This document shows positions 1-9,269 of a stretch of 64,000 bases of DNA, piece by piece. Made by a program: the position numbers and the translations under genes. Source of the DNA: Sinorhizobium fredii USDA 205 (GTDB lineage: Bacteria > Pseudomonadota > Alphaproteobacteria > Rhizobiales > Rhizobiaceae); the NCBI RefSeq assembly GCF_001461695.1, contig NZ_AUTC01000001.1, forward strand, positions 62,001 through 126,000. The letters are read 5' to 3'. The number at the start of each line of letters is the position of its first letter. Position 1 is the first letter of the stretch. Under the pieces are notes generated by a model that saw nothing but the letters and a program-made list of their open reading frames with translations, did no database searches and was not told the DNA's origin.

Positions 1-660
1 GCCGGCGGCGGCCTGGACGTTCTGTCCGCGGATCGCGTTGGCGATGTCGCTTGCGGCGAGACCCCGTTCGGCGGCCTTTTCCGGGTCGATCCAGACGCGC
101 ATCGAATAGTCGCCGCCGCCGAAGATCTGTACTTGGCCGACGCCCTCGACGCGGGCCAGCCGGTCCTTGACGTTCAAGACGCCGTAGTTGCGCAGATAGT
201 TGATGTCATATTGGCCGTTCGGCGAGATCAGGTGCACGACGAGCGTCAGGTCCGGCGAACTCTTCACCGTGGTGACGCCGAGGCGGCGCACTTCTTCCGG
301 CAGGCGCGGTTCTGCCTGTGCGACGCGGTTCTGCACCAGTTGCTGGGCCTGGTCCGGATCGGTGCCGAGCTCGAAGGTGACGGTCAGCGTCATCAAACCG
401 TCGGCGGTCGCCTGGCTCTGCATGTAGAGCATGCCCTCGACGCCGTTGATCTGCTCCTCGAGCGGGGTGGCGACGGTTTCGGCGATGACGGACGGGTTGG
501 CGCCCGGATATTGGGCGCGCACGACGATCTGCGGCGGCACGACCTCCGGGTACTCGGAGATCGGCAAGCCGGTCATGCCGATCAGGCCGGCGACGAAGAT
601 CAGCACGGAGAGAACGCCCGCGAAGACCGGGCGGTCGACGAAAAAGCGTGAGAAGTTCAT
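1..660 (-). CDS. RND multidrug efflux permease, N-terminal part (3' end outside window)
   Basis: Inner-membrane proton-driven drug/solute exporter of the AcrB/MexF (HAE1) family. The first 220 residues are present: a short cytoplasmic start (MNFSRFFVDRPVFAGVLS), TM1 at about residues 10-28, then the porter domain with the conserved stretches PGANPSVIAETVATPLEEQINGV (residues about 52 onward) and IFGGGDYSMRVWIDP. The rest lies beyond base 1. It follows the adaptor gene on the same strand after about 130 bp, the usual adaptor-permease order, so the two should assemble a tripartite pump with an outer-membrane channel not seen here. Family assignment is firm; substrates are unknown. Confidence 0.93.
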   Translation of the reverse strand, partial: MNFSRFFVDRPVFAGVLSVLIFVAGLIGMTGLPISEYPEVVPPQIVVRAQYPGANPSVIAETVATPLEEQINGVEGMLYMQSQATADGLMTLTVTFELGTDPDQAQQLVQNRVAQAEPRLPEEVRRLGVTTVKSSPDLTLVVHLISPNGQYDINYLRNYGVLNVKDRLARVEGVGQVQIFGGGDYSMRVWIDPEKAAERGLAASDIANAIRGQNVQAAAG

Positions 661-789
661 AACGATCCCCCTTTGGGAACTTCGGGCAAACAAAGGGCGT
701 CTGCGGCGGAAATGTCCGCCGCGAGCCGATTGATGCCGTTGGATGTCTTACCGCCGCTCCGCCTCTACGGGAGGCAGGGCGCGCCTTGT

Positions 790-1995
790 CTATGGTTTGG
801 CGATCGAGGCAGTCGCCTGCTCGGCCGGCTGCGGAGCGACGACGACGCCGGGGCGCACCCGCTGCAATCCGTTCACGACGATGCTTTCGCCGGGCTTCAG
901 GCCGCTTTCGACGATCCGCATCCCGTCTGACGTCGGCCCGAGCGTCACCTGCCGGTACTCGACCTTGTTGTCCGAACCGACGACCAGCACGAATTTTTTA
1001 TCCTGATCGGAGCCGATGGCACGGTCGCTGATCACCAGCTTCTCTGCCGGCTCCGGATCGCCGATGCGGATCCGCACAAACTGGCCCGGGATTAGCCTGC
1101 CGTCGGGGTTTTCGAGCGCCGCCCGCAAACGAATGGTGCCGGTTGCCGCATCCACCTCGTTGTTGATCAGCTGGATATGGCCGCTGATCGGCGTGCCCTC
1201 GTCGGCGGCCGTGCCGATCTGCACGGGAATGCGCTCGATCGAATCGGTGCCGGCCGAAGCGGAGAGCTTGGCGAGCGCCGCTGCGACCACTTCCTCGTTG
1301 ACGTTGAAGCTCGCATAGATCGGGTCGACCGAGACGAGCGTGGTCAGCACCGGCGAGGCCGTACCGGCGGAAACAAGGTTGCCGGCCGTCACCTCGAGCC
1401 TGCCGGCGCGTCCGGCGATCGGAGCGCGCACCTCGGTATATCCCAGGTCGAGGCGGGAGGAGCGCAGCGCCGCCTTGGCGGAACGGACATTCGCCTGCGC
1501 CTCGTCATAGGCGCTGAGCCGCTGGTCGACCCCGCTCTGCGGGATGGCGCTGGTACTGACCAGCTTGCGGGCGCGATCGAGCTCGGTCTTGGCGAGTGCC
1601 ACCCGCGCCTCTGCCGCGGCGACCTCGGCTTCGGCCCGCTCGACTGCGGCCGCATAGGGCTCGGGGTCGATGGTCACCAGTAGGGCACCCTTCTCGACGA
1701 GGGAACCCTCGCGGAAATGGGCGCTGAGGATCGCGCCACCGACACGGGGGCGAACCTCGACCCGTTCGATCGCCTCCAGTCGGCCCGAGAAACTCTCCCA
1801 GGTGGTGATCCGGCGCGTCTCCGCCTTGGCGACGGAAACCGGAACGGCGGGCGGTGCGGCAGGTGACGCTTCGGTAGCCGCGTCCGCCTGCAGGTGAGCG
1901 GGGAGGCCGAGTAGGACGGCGCCTCCGCCGGCGACTGACAATAGAATGCTGAGGCCGGCGCCCCAAAGGGCGCGGCGAGTAACGCTCGACGTCAT
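790..1995 (-). CDS. RND efflux periplasmic adaptor subunit (membrane fusion protein)
   Basis: 401-aa periplasmic adaptor that links the RND permease to an outer-membrane channel. An N-terminal membrane anchor/signal (about residues 8-33) is followed by a first lipoyl half (VEVRPRVGGAILSAHF), an alpha-helical hairpin rich in Ala/Glu/Arg (about 110-175), the second lipoyl half (YTEVRAPIAGRAG) and beta-barrel and membrane-proximal domains ending in GLQRVRPGVVV. Length fits the AcrA/MexE family. It sits 41 bp downstream of the hydrolase-fold gene and upstream of the permease on the same strand, so the three are probably one transcript. No lipobox cysteine is evident. Confidence 0.93.
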   Translation of the reverse strand: MTSSVTRRALWGAGLSILLSVAGGGAVLLGLPAHLQADAATEASPAAPPAVPVSVAKAETRRITTWESFSGRLEAIERVEVRPRVGGAILSAHFREGSLVEKGALLVTIDPEPYAAAVERAEAEVAAAEARVALAKTELDRARKLVSTSAIPQSGVDQRLSAYDEAQANVRSAKAALRSSRLDLGYTEVRAPIAGRAGRLEVTAGNLVSAGTASPVLTTLVSVDPIYASFNVNEEVVAAALAKLSASAGTDSIERIPVQIGTAADEGTPISGHIQLINNEVDAATGTIRLRAALENPDGRLIPGQFVRIRIGDPEPAEKLVISDRAIGSDQDKKFVLVVGSDNKVEYRQVTLGPTSDGMRIVESGLKPGESIVVNGLQRVRPGVVVAPQPAEQATASIAKP

Positions 1996-2036
1996 GGTCT
2001 CTCCTTGCCGGTCGGGAGCCGGCTCCTAATGTATGC

Positions 2037-2852
2037 TTACGTCTGTGTGGCCCTCGCTCCCGCCTTCTGGAAGAAGCGGGAGAAAATGCCGGATATGGTT
2101 TCTTCCGGCGCGTGCCAGCTTTCCTGAGCCGCGGCATTGGCCGGGATCCAGGCGGCGCGGCCGGGCAGGACGTGCATCTCCACCGGAACGCCGGCACCGC
2201 GCAGGCGCTCGGCATAGGCCTTGGCCTCGTCGCGCATCGGACATTCCTCGCTGGTGATCACCAGGGCCGGAACGAGGCCGCCGAGCCGGGTGCAATGGCC
2301 AGGCGCCGCGTAAGGGTGGGTCAGGCCGCGGCCTTCGCCGAGATATTGCTGCCAGCCGTCGGCGATCGACTGCACCGAGCCCTGCGGACAGAACTTGCGG
2401 AACGACGGCGTCGCCAGGCAGGGGTCGAGGAGCGGCGACAGCAGGATCTGGCCCTTGAGGTCGGTCAGAAACTGGTCCCGCGCCATCAGCGCCAGGCCGG
2501 CGGCGAGGTTGCCGCCCGCCTCTTCGCCGGCGACGAACAGCAGCGACTTCTTGTGCGCAAACTGCGGGCAGCGGCTGCGCATCGAAGCAAGCATTGCATA
2601 GGCGGCGTCGAGCGCCGCCGGAAACGGGTTCAGGCAGGCCGACGGATATTCCGGCGAGATGACGACCGCACCGGCAGCGGCAAGTGCATTGGCGACCTTC
2701 TCTCCGGCCGCAACCGAATCTCCCGTGAAGCTTCCACCGTGCAGATGCAAGACGACCGGCGGCGGTGCGAGCAGCGACGCACCCTTGTAGACGCGCGCGC
2801 GGCACGAGCCCTGGCCCGTCTGCATCGTCTCTTCGGTAAAATGCGTGCCCAT
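2037..2852 (-). CDS. Alpha/beta-hydrolase-fold protein lacking the catalytic triad
   Basis: 271-aa protein with the fold signature of the hormone-sensitive-lipase/acetyl-esterase family: oxyanion motif HGG at residues 38-40, the strand VVISPEYP, and a nucleophile-elbow region. All three expected catalytic positions differ. The GxSxG elbow reads GEEAG (109-113, Ser to Glu), the usual DPLRDE acid motif reads CPMRDE (Asp to Cys at 204), and the HGF histidine region reads PGRAAW. It is therefore unlikely to be an esterase and may be a binding or regulatory protein. The ATG start has GAGG about 7 bp upstream; a TTG start 15 bp earlier is possible. It leads the efflux operon and is divergent from the LysR gene. 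Confidence 0.8.
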   Translation of the reverse strand: MGTHFTEETMQTGQGSCRARVYKGASLLAPPPVVLHLHGGSFTGDSVAAGEKVANALAAAGAVVISPEYPSACLNPFPAALDAAYAMLASMRSRCPQFAHKKSLLFVAGEEAGGNLAAGLALMARDQFLTDLKGQILLSPLLDPCLATPSFRKFCPQGSVQSIADGWQQYLGEGRGLTHPYAAPGHCTRLGGLVPALVITSEECPMRDEAKAYAERLRGAGVPVEMHVLPGRAAWIPANAAAQESWHAPEETISGIFSRFFQKAGARATQT

Positions 2853-2958
2853 CTCTTGCCTCGGCAATGGGTGAATCCCTAGATGAGGGACAACCCGCGA
2901 TGTTCACAGCATATCATTGTCTTTCGTTTGGAATAGTCTGCCGGGTTTGATTACACTA

Positions 2959-2972
2959 TTCGATATTTCGAA
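2959..2972. promoter_or_regulatory. Candidate LysR operator between hydrolase and LysR genes
   Basis: Inverted repeat TTCGA-TATT-TCGAA lies 16 bp before the LysR start codon, in the 136-bp divergent intergenic region. Divergent LysR regulators usually bind such dyads to control both genes. Assignment rests on position and symmetry only. Confidence 0.35.
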
Positions 2973-2988
2973 CAATCGGCTATTGAAA

Positions 2989-3899
2989 ATGGATCAGCTC
3001 ACGGCCATGCGCGTGTTCCTCCGGGTGGTGGAAACCGGGAACTTCACCCGGGCCTCCGTCTCGCTCAACATGCCGAAGGCGACCGTCACCAATCTCATCC
3101 AGGGGCTGGAGGCGCATCTTCGCACCAAGCTGCTGAACCGCACGACGCGGCGGGTTCTGGTGACGCCGGACGGTGCGCTCTACTACGAACGCGCCGCGCG
3201 CCTGCTTTCCGATATCGACGAACTAGACGGCAGCCTCTCGAGCGCCCAGAGCCTGCCGAAGGGTCGGCTGCGCGTCGAGACGGCGAGCGCCTTCGCCAAC
3301 CTGATCATCATTCCGGCATTGCCCGAATTTCAGGCGAAATACCCGGATATACAGATTGATCTCGGCGTATCGGATCGCACGATCGACTATCTTGCCGAGA
3401 ACGTCGATTGCGCCATCCGTGGCGGTACCTTGACGGACCAGTCGCTGATTGCCCGGCGCATCACGGAGATGAAATTCATCACCTGTGCCTCGCGCGACTT
3501 CCTCGAGAGGCACCCTATCCGCAACATCCATCCGACCTTGAGAAGAATCGCCATGCCGTCGGCTACTTCCTGCCGAAGTCGGGTCAGCAGATGCGCTTCC
3601 AGTTCCGAAGGGGGAACGAGGAGATCGAGATCGATAGCCGCTATGCCGTGGCGGCAAACGAAGCGACGACCTATGTCGCGGCCGCGCGGGCGGGAATGGG
3701 CGTCATCCAGGCGCCGTTCTTCATGGTTCGCGACGACCTTCGCGCTGGCACCATGGTCCCAGTGCTGCCCGACTGGCAGGTCGATCCGATGCCGGTCTAC
3801 CTGGTCTATCCGCCGAACCGGCATTTGAGCAGCCGGCTGCGCGTCTTTGCCGACTGGGTCGTGAAGGTGATCGCGCAGTCGCAGCTCGATGGCGCGTAG
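2989..3899 (+). pseudogene. LysR-family transcriptional regulator, interrupted by a -1 frameshift
   Basis: LysR-type regulator. The N-terminal winged HTH ([20 protein letters not shown]) and the first half of the effector domain are in one frame up to about base 3530. From about 3536 ([20 protein letters not shown]) the homologous reading continues in a different frame to the stop at 3899. Joining the two frames restores a full-length protein of about 302 aa, so one base appears to be missing between about 3525 and 3540. This is either a true inactivating mutation or a sequencing error. If intact, the protein would probably control the divergent hydrolase-RND efflux operon. The start ATG has no strong Shine-Dalgarno sequence. 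Confidence 0.85.
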
Positions 3900-3928
3900 C
3901 TCGAGGGCTCACTCGCCTGGATGATGGG

Positions 3929-5830
3929 TTAAGCCTGCCGGTTCTTGGCGTTGTTGCGCTTGGCTTTCGGCTTGAAGTCGCCGTCTGTCTTCCGTGCGTC
4001 AGGCTTCCCCTTCTTCTGGCTCCAGGGCTTTTCCTCGCGCCTCTCCGGATGCGCGTCCTGGCTGACTGGAGGCTTCTTCTCGAACTTGCGTTTCGGCTGA
4101 AAATCTCTTTGGCCACGCTCCGGCGCAGTCTCTGCCGGCCGCGGCCGCTTTTTCGCGAATTCTTGCTTGTCGTCGCGCGGCTGCGAGCCGTCCGGGGTGC
4201 CTGGCAGCGTCTTGACGCGAATGCCCTTTTCCAGCGTCCGGTTCGGGCCGATCGCCGCGAGGAAGCGCTCGGCGCCGTCGGCCGTCAGTTCGACATAGGT
4301 TTCCTCCGGCTGCATGCGAATCGCGCCGATGTCGCGTTTGCTGAGCTTGCCATGGCGGCAGAGCATCGGGATCAGCCAGCGCGGCTCGGCATTCTGTTTG
4401 CGCCCGACGGAGAGCGAGAACCATTGGCCGTCGGTAAAGTCCGCGCGCGGCGCCGGGCCGCTGTCGCCGGTGAAAGCCGGGCCGTCGCGGCGGCCTTTCT
4501 TGCGGTCGTCGGAAAGGGGGACGTCGGAAAGCTCCTCGGGAGCGGAACGGCGCGACCGGAACTGCCGCACGAAGGCGGCGGCCAGTTTCTCGGCGCCATG
4601 GCGCTCGATCAGCGTCTGGACGATCGCCTGCTCGTCGTCGCGCAACGGCTCGTCGAAGGCCGCATCGGCGATGAGACGCTCGTCGTCGCGGCTTGTCACG
4701 TCCTCTGCCGACGGCGGCTTGGCCCAGGCAGCGGTGATGCGGGCGCCATCAAGCAGTCGCTCCGCTTTCCGCCGCTGATTGACCGGCACGATCAACGCGC
4801 TGACGCCCTTCTGGCCGGCGCGACCGGTGCGGCCGCTGCGATGCAGCAGCGTGTCCGGATTGGTCGGCGGGTCGGCATGGATGACGAGCTCGAGGCCCGG
4901 CAGGTCGATGCCGCGCGCCGCCACGTCGGTGGCAATGCAGACGCGAGCGCGGCCGTCGCGCATCGCCTGCAGCGCATGATTGCGTTCGTTCTGGCTGAGT
5001 TCGCCCGAGAGCGCTACGACCGAGAAGCCGCGGTTGTTGAAGCGGGCCGTCAGGTGGTTCACCGCGGCACGGGTCGAGCAGAAGACGATCGCATTGCGGG
5101 CGTCATAGTAGCGCAGCACGTTGATGATGGCGTTTTCCCGGTCGCTCGGCGCGACGAGAAGGGCCCGGTATTCGATGTCGCCGTGCTGCTTCTGTTCGGA
5201 GGCAAGCCCGATGCGGACGGCGTCGCGCTGGTAGTTCTTGGCGAGCGTCGCGATCGAGCGCGGCACGGTTGCCGAGAACATCAGCGTCCGGCGGTCGTCC
5301 GGCGACGCTTCGAGGATGAATTCCAGATCCTCGCGGAAGCCGAGATCGAGCATCTCGTCGGCCTCGTCGAGGACGATCGCGCGGAGCGCCGAGATGTCGA
5401 GCGAGTCGCGGCGGATATGGTCGCAGAGCCGGCCCGGCGTGCCGACGACGATATGGGCGCCGCGTTCCAGCGCGCGCCGCTCGCTGCGGATATCCATGCC
5501 GCCGACGCAGGACGCGATCGTTGCCCCGGTCATCTCGTAGAGCCATTCGAGCTCGCGCTTGACCTGCAGCGCCAGTTCGCGCGTCGGCGCGATGACGAGC
5601 GCCAGCGGCGCGCCCGGTGCATCGAATTGCCTTGCGGGGCCGAGCAATGTCGGCCCGAGCGCCAGGCCGAAGGCGACGGTCTTGCCGGAGCCGGTCTGCG
5701 CCGAAACCAGTGCGTCGGCGCCTTCAAGCGCCGGGTCGAGCATCGCCTGCTGAACCGGTGTCAGGGTGTTGTAACCGCGCTTCGCCAACGCCTCGGCGAT
5801 CGAGGGCGCGATCCCTTCGAACTCTGTCAT
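3929..5830 (-). CDS. DEAD-box ATP-dependent RNA helicase with DbpA-type RNA-binding domain
   Basis: 633-aa RNA helicase that remodels structured RNA, probably in ribosome assembly or cold adaptation. Core motifs are in order: Q-motif (GYNTLTPVQQAML), Walker A AQTGSGKT (44-51), PTRELA, GTPGRL, DEAD, SAT, and HRSGRTGRAG in domain 2. A C-terminal DbpA-like RRM follows (DGQWFSLSVGRKQNAEPRW). The last 75 or so residues are a Lys/Arg/Pro-rich low-complexity tail ending AKNRQA, a typical RNA-binding extension. The start is set at the ATG encoding MTEFEGIAPS; an upstream in-frame extension of 10 codons looks non-coding. It stands alone, convergent with the LysR gene. Confidence 0.95.
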   Translation of the reverse strand: MTEFEGIAPSIAEALAKRGYNTLTPVQQAMLDPALEGADALVSAQTGSGKTVAFGLALGPTLLGPARQFDAPGAPLALVIAPTRELALQVKRELEWLYEMTGATIASCVGGMDIRSERRALERGAHIVVGTPGRLCDHIRRDSLDISALRAIVLDEADEMLDLGFREDLEFILEASPDDRRTLMFSATVPRSIATLAKNYQRDAVRIGLASEQKQHGDIEYRALLVAPSDRENAIINVLRYYDARNAIVFCSTRAAVNHLTARFNNRGFSVVALSGELSQNERNHALQAMRDGRARVCIATDVAARGIDLPGLELVIHADPPTNPDTLLHRSGRTGRAGQKGVSALIVPVNQRRKAERLLDGARITAAWAKPPSAEDVTSRDDERLIADAAFDEPLRDDEQAIVQTLIERHGAEKLAAAFVRQFRSRRSAPEELSDVPLSDDRKKGRRDGPAFTGDSGPAPRADFTDGQWFSLSVGRKQNAEPRWLIPMLCRHGKLSKRDIGAIRMQPEETYVELTADGAERFLAAIGPNRTLEKGIRVKTLPGTPDGSQPRDDKQEFAKKRPRPAETAPERGQRDFQPKRKFEKKPPVSQDAHPERREEKPWSQKKGKPDARKTDGDFKPKAKRNNAKNRQA

Positions 5831-5987
5831 GTCCTGTCTTTCGGATTTCGGTCGTCGCACCGGCAGACGAGCGGATCATGGATCGGGTCGTCATCAGGCG
5901 TCGATAGCCGCGGCCAACGTCGCGGCCCTGTTCATTTTGGGCGCTACATACGCGCTAGCAGAGCGAATGTACAGGGGCGGGGCGGTC

Positions 5988-6371
5988 TCAGCGCCTGGGA
6001 CCGTTGCGGCGCCCGCCGAACTCGTTGGCACCCGGCGCACCGGGCCACAGACAGAGCGCGATGAAGACGATGGGGCTCAGCACCGGGATGAAGAGGCAGA
6101 GCGCGAGAGGGCCGGGATAGCCGATATCATGCAGGCGCTTGATCGCCAGCATGGCGATGGAGACGGTCGAGGCGACGCCGGAGCCGATCATCGCCAGCGT
6201 CCAGAGCGCTAGCGCCGCGTCCTGATCCTCGTATTTCAGCATCTGCATCAGGATGATGCCGCCGAGGACAAGCCAGAGCAGCCAGGAGAGAAAGAAGGGC
6301 AGGCGACCGATCCGGCCGGAGGGGCTGAAGAACAGCCAGGTCATGCTCGGCTGCCGCCCCTCCTCGGCCAT
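5988..6371 (-). CDS. DUF805 family membrane protein
   Basis: 127-aa integral membrane protein of unknown function. The DUF805 hallmark SPSGRIGRLPFF is near the N terminus, followed by three or four hydrophobic segments, KRLHDIGYPGP before the last pair, and a short tail FGGRRNGPRR. The start is uncertain. This ATG lies 2 bp after the dapD stop, while an internal ATG at 6344 (MTWLFFSPSG) gives the N terminus more usual for the family and has AGGAGGGG about 12 bp upstream. It is very likely co-transcribed with dapD. Confidence 0.85.
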   Translation of the reverse strand: MAEEGRQPSMTWLFFSPSGRIGRLPFFLSWLLWLVLGGIILMQMLKYEDQDAALALWTLAMIGSGVASTVSIAMLAIKRLHDIGYPGPLALCLFIPVLSPIVFIALCLWPGAPGANEFGGRRNGPRR

Positions 6372-6373
6372 GA

Positions 6374-7231
6374 TCAATCCCGGAGCAGTTCGTTGATGCC
6401 CGTCTTGGAACGCGTCTTCTCGTCGACCCGCTTGACGATGACGGCGCAATAGAGGTTCGGCGCCGGCTGGCCGTTGGCCATGGTTGAGCCGGACGGCATG
6501 GAGCCGGCGACGACGACGGAATAGGGCGGCACTTCGCCATAGGTCACTTCGCCGGTGGAGCGGTCGACGATCTTCGTCGACTTGCCGATGAAGACGCCCA
6601 TGCCGAGGACCGAGCCCTCGCGGACGATGCAGCCCTCGACCACTTCGGAGCGGGCGCCGATGAAGCAATTGTCCTCGATGATGGTCGGGCCGGCCTGCAT
6701 CGGCTCCAAGACGCCGCCGATGCCGACGCCGCCCGAAAGATGCACGTTCCTGCCGATCTGCGCGCAGGAACCGACGGTTGCCCAGGTGTCGACCATCGTT
6801 CCCTCGCCGACATAGGCGCCGAGATTGACGAAGGAAGGCATCAGGATGGCGTTGGGGGCGATATAGGCGGAACGGCGCACGACGCAGTTCGGCACGGCGC
6901 GGAAGCCGGCCTTCTCGAACTCGTTGACGCTCCAGCCGTCGAACTTGGAGGCGACCTTGTCCCACCAGACCGACTCGCCCGGACCGCCCTTGACGAGTTC
7001 CATCGGGTTCAGCCGGAAGGAGAGAAGCACGGCCTTCTTGAGCCACTGGTTGACGGTCCAGGTGCCGTCGGAACCGCGTTCGGCGACGCGCACCTTGCCG
7101 CTGTCGAGCAGGTTTAGCGCCGCCTCCACCGCATCGCGAATCGCGCCGCGTGTGCTGGTGCCGACGGCCTCGCGATCTTCGAAGGCGGTCTCGATCGTCT
7201 GCGACAGGGAGGCGAGGTCGTGGTTCGTCAT
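6374..7231 (-). CDS. dapD: 2,3,4,5-tetrahydropyridine-2,6-dicarboxylate N-succinyltransferase
   Basis: 285-aa cytosolic acyltransferase of the succinylase branch of lysine/meso-diaminopimelate synthesis. It transfers succinyl from succinyl-CoA to tetrahydrodipicolinate. An N-terminal helical domain precedes a left-handed beta-helix of hexapeptide repeats (for example [20 protein letters not shown] and [14 protein letters not shown]), with the family sequence [20 protein letters not shown]. Length matches DapD. A DUF805 gene follows within 2 bp. The HAD nucleotidase gene at 8454 on the same strand is separated from it by the oppositely oriented LOG gene. Confidence 0.97.
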   Translation of the reverse strand: MTNHDLASLSQTIETAFEDREAVGTSTRGAIRDAVEAALNLLDSGKVRVAERGSDGTWTVNQWLKKAVLLSFRLNPMELVKGGPGESVWWDKVASKFDGWSVNEFEKAGFRAVPNCVVRRSAYIAPNAILMPSFVNLGAYVGEGTMVDTWATVGSCAQIGRNVHLSGGVGIGGVLEPMQAGPTIIEDNCFIGARSEVVEGCIVREGSVLGMGVFIGKSTKIVDRSTGEVTYGEVPPYSVVVAGSMPSGSTMANGQPAPNLYCAVIVKRVDEKTRSKTGINELLRD

Positions 7232-7535
7232 CGGATTTCCTTAAGTTCGCGTTGTCCAGCAAGCTCTACTGCATAATTCCTCGAATCGGAACCGATTAAA
7301 GGACGGAATCGGCCGGCATTTCAGTGGGTCGCGGCGACCGCTTGCGACCGAAAGAGGCGTGTTGCCGCGGCGCCTGGCTCTGAAAGTTGAACGGCCTTTC
7401 GGCCCGCTCTCCAAACGGGGGACTTGGCAAGCCCTCCCGTTTCCGGCAGAGAGACGCACTTATGACTGACGAGCACAGGAATGGGCATGTCCGGACGAGA
7501 TGCCGGCTGTCCGGAACGCGACGGGACGAAGGCAT
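7232..7535. other. Divergent intergenic region with palindromic element
   Basis: About 300 bp between dapD and the LOG-family gene with no convincing ORF. It contains the palindrome AATCGG-AA-CCGATT at 7284-7297, preceded by GCATAATTCC. From memory this resembles a palindromic element found often between rhizobial genes; only one copy is visible here. It may act as a dapD leader or repeat sequence. The remainder is GC-rich without clear signals. Confidence 0.4.
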
Positions 7536-8435
7536 ATGGGACGCATGAAGAAGCGCAGCTTGCGCGGCAAGGGCGGGGTCTGGGATCCGCTGGCAGACAG
7601 CGCGCAAAGCAGGCAGCGCGCCTCGACCGTTCCTGTGACGCCCCAATCGGCCTCTCCAACCTATCGGCTTGCCTATATCGACGACGATTTCCTCTGCCGC
7701 GAGGAACTGCGGCCGGTTCGCCTGCAGCTCGAACTCCTGAAGACGGAGATGATGCTCGAGGAGCGCGGCATCAACTCGACCGTCGTCATGTTCGGCGGCG
7801 CGCGCATTCCCGAACCGGGCGGCGACGCCTGGGCGGCGAAGAACGAGACGCAGCGCAAGAACCTGGAAGCCGCTTCGGTCTACTATGACGAAGCCCGCAA
7901 GTTCGCGCGGCTCTGTTCCGAGCAATCCGCCAAGCTCGGCCACAAGGAATATGTGATTGTCACCGGCGGCGGGCCGGGCGTCATGGAAGCGGGAAACCGC
8001 GGCGCCGCGGACGTCGGCGCGCCGTCGATCGGCCTCAACATCGTTCTGCCGCACGAGCAGGCGCCGAACAGCTACGTCACGCCCGAACTGTCGTTCAACT
8101 TCCACTATTTCGCGATCCGCAAGATGCATTTCCTGCTGCGCGCCAAGGCGGTGGCGGTCTTCCCGGGCGGCTTCGGGACGCTCGATGAGCTGTTCGAGAC
8201 CATGACACTGATGCAGACCGGCCGCCTGGCGCTCGTGCCGCTGGTCCTCTTTGGCGAGAAGTTCTGGCGCTCGATCATCAATTTTGAGGCGCTGGCCGAA
8301 TTCGGCACGATCGCGCCGAACGATATCGACCTCGTGCATTTCGTCGATACCGCCGAAGAGGCATGGGAGATCATCGCCCGCTTCTACGAAACGGTGGATC
8401 CGCGCGCCGTACCGATGGCCACGGGCAGGCGGTAG
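7536..8435 (+). CDS. LOG-family (TIGR00730-type Rossmann) protein, possible nucleotide 5'-monophosphate hydrolase
   Basis: 299-aa cytosolic protein of the LOG/lysine-decarboxylase-like family. The nucleotide-binding signatures are GGGPGVMEAGNRGA and PGGFGTLDELFE. Characterised relatives are cytokinin-activating phosphoribohydrolases or nucleotidases; real lysine decarboxylase activity is not expected. An N-terminal extension of roughly 45 basic/polar residues precedes the conserved domain, which begins near YRLAYIDDDFLCREELRP. Starts at 7536 (ATG preceded by GAAGG) or 7545 are both possible. Substrate is not determinable. Confidence 0.85.
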   Translation: MGRMKKRSLRGKGGVWDPLADSAQSRQRASTVPVTPQSASPTYRLAYIDDDFLCREELRPVRLQLELLKTEMMLEERGINSTVVMFGGARIPEPGGDAWAAKNETQRKNLEAASVYYDEARKFARLCSEQSAKLGHKEYVIVTGGGPGVMEAGNRGAADVGAPSIGLNIVLPHEQAPNSYVTPELSFNFHYFAIRKMHFLLRAKAVAVFPGGFGTLDELFETMTLMQTGRLALVPLVLFGEKFWRSIINFEALAEFGTIAPNDIDLVHFVDTAEEAWEIIARFYETVDPRAVPMATGRR

Positions 8436-8453
8436 GCTTGTCGGGCGTGCCCG

Positions 8454-9167
8454 TTACACCCGGGCCACGACGCGGCGCAGGAAGCCGGCCAGATCCTCGG
8501 TGACGTAGTCGATCTGCTCATCCGCGTCGCTGGACGTCTCCCAGGCTTCCGCGAATTCATATTCGAGATTGCGCGGCACCAGGAGGATCGTCTTCATGCC
8601 GAGCGCCTTCGGCACCAGCAGGTTGCGCGGCAGGTCCTCGAACATCGCCGCATGCTGCGTGTCGACGCGGTGCAGGCTCATGAATTTGTCATAGGTGTCG
8701 CCGGCCGGCTTCGGCACATAGTCGGCCGCGACGATGTCGAAGATGTCGTCGAAATGGTCGAGAATGCCGAGCGCGCGCGCCGTCATCTCCGCATGGGCGA
8801 CGCTGCCGTTGGTGAAAATGAACTTGCGGCCGGGCAGGGCCCTGATCGCATCGCCGAGATCGGGATTGGCCGGCACGACGCTGTAGTCGATCGCATGCGC
8901 CCTTTCGAGAAAATCGTTCGGGTCGATGCCGTGGTGGATCATCAGGCCCTGCAGGGTGGTACCGTGATCGCGGTAATATTCCTTCTGCAGCTTTTTCGCC
9001 TCCGCCGGCTCGAGCGACAGGAGTTCGGCCACATAGGCCGTCATGTTTTTGTCGATCTGCGCGAAGAGATTGACGTGATGCGGGTAAAGCGTGTTGTCGA
9101 GATCGAAGACCCAGTCGGTGACATGGGCAAATTCTTCGCGGGTCGGCAGGCGGTCGAGCTTTTTCAT
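8454..9167 (-). CDS. HAD-family pyrimidine 5'-nucleotidase
   Basis: 237-aa soluble hydrolase of the HAD IA group, SDT1/pyrimidine 5'-nucleotidase type. HAD motif I is DLDNTLYPHH, motif II FIFTNGS, motif III lysine in YVPKPAGDT, and motif IV MFEDLPRNL. It probably dephosphorylates UMP/CMP or modified nucleotides. The gene is convergent with the LOG-family gene, with only 18 bp between stops. Rhizobial genomes commonly keep this nucleotidase close to dapD. Family call firm, substrate inferred. Confidence 0.88.
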   Translation of the reverse strand: MKKLDRLPTREEFAHVTDWVFDLDNTLYPHHVNLFAQIDKNMTAYVAELLSLEPAEAKKLQKEYYRDHGTTLQGLMIHHGIDPNDFLERAHAIDYSVVPANPDLGDAIRALPGRKFIFTNGSVAHAEMTARALGILDHFDDIFDIVAADYVPKPAGDTYDKFMSLHRVDTQHAAMFEDLPRNLLVPKALGMKTILLVPRNLEYEFAEAWETSSDADEQIDYVTEDLAGFLRRVVARV

Positions 9168-9269
9168 GGCCGCCTTATGACATGGCGCGCCGGCGAGGAA
9201 AACGGATTTATTTCACCGCTCATCCGCGTGCCGATGGATTGTCGCCCCGGCGCGTGCTAGCCGGCAAGG

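Noticed and set aside
4049..6064. 671-codon + strand frame
   Set aside because: Antisense shadow of the DEAD-box helicase; Arg/Ala-rich without domain sequences.
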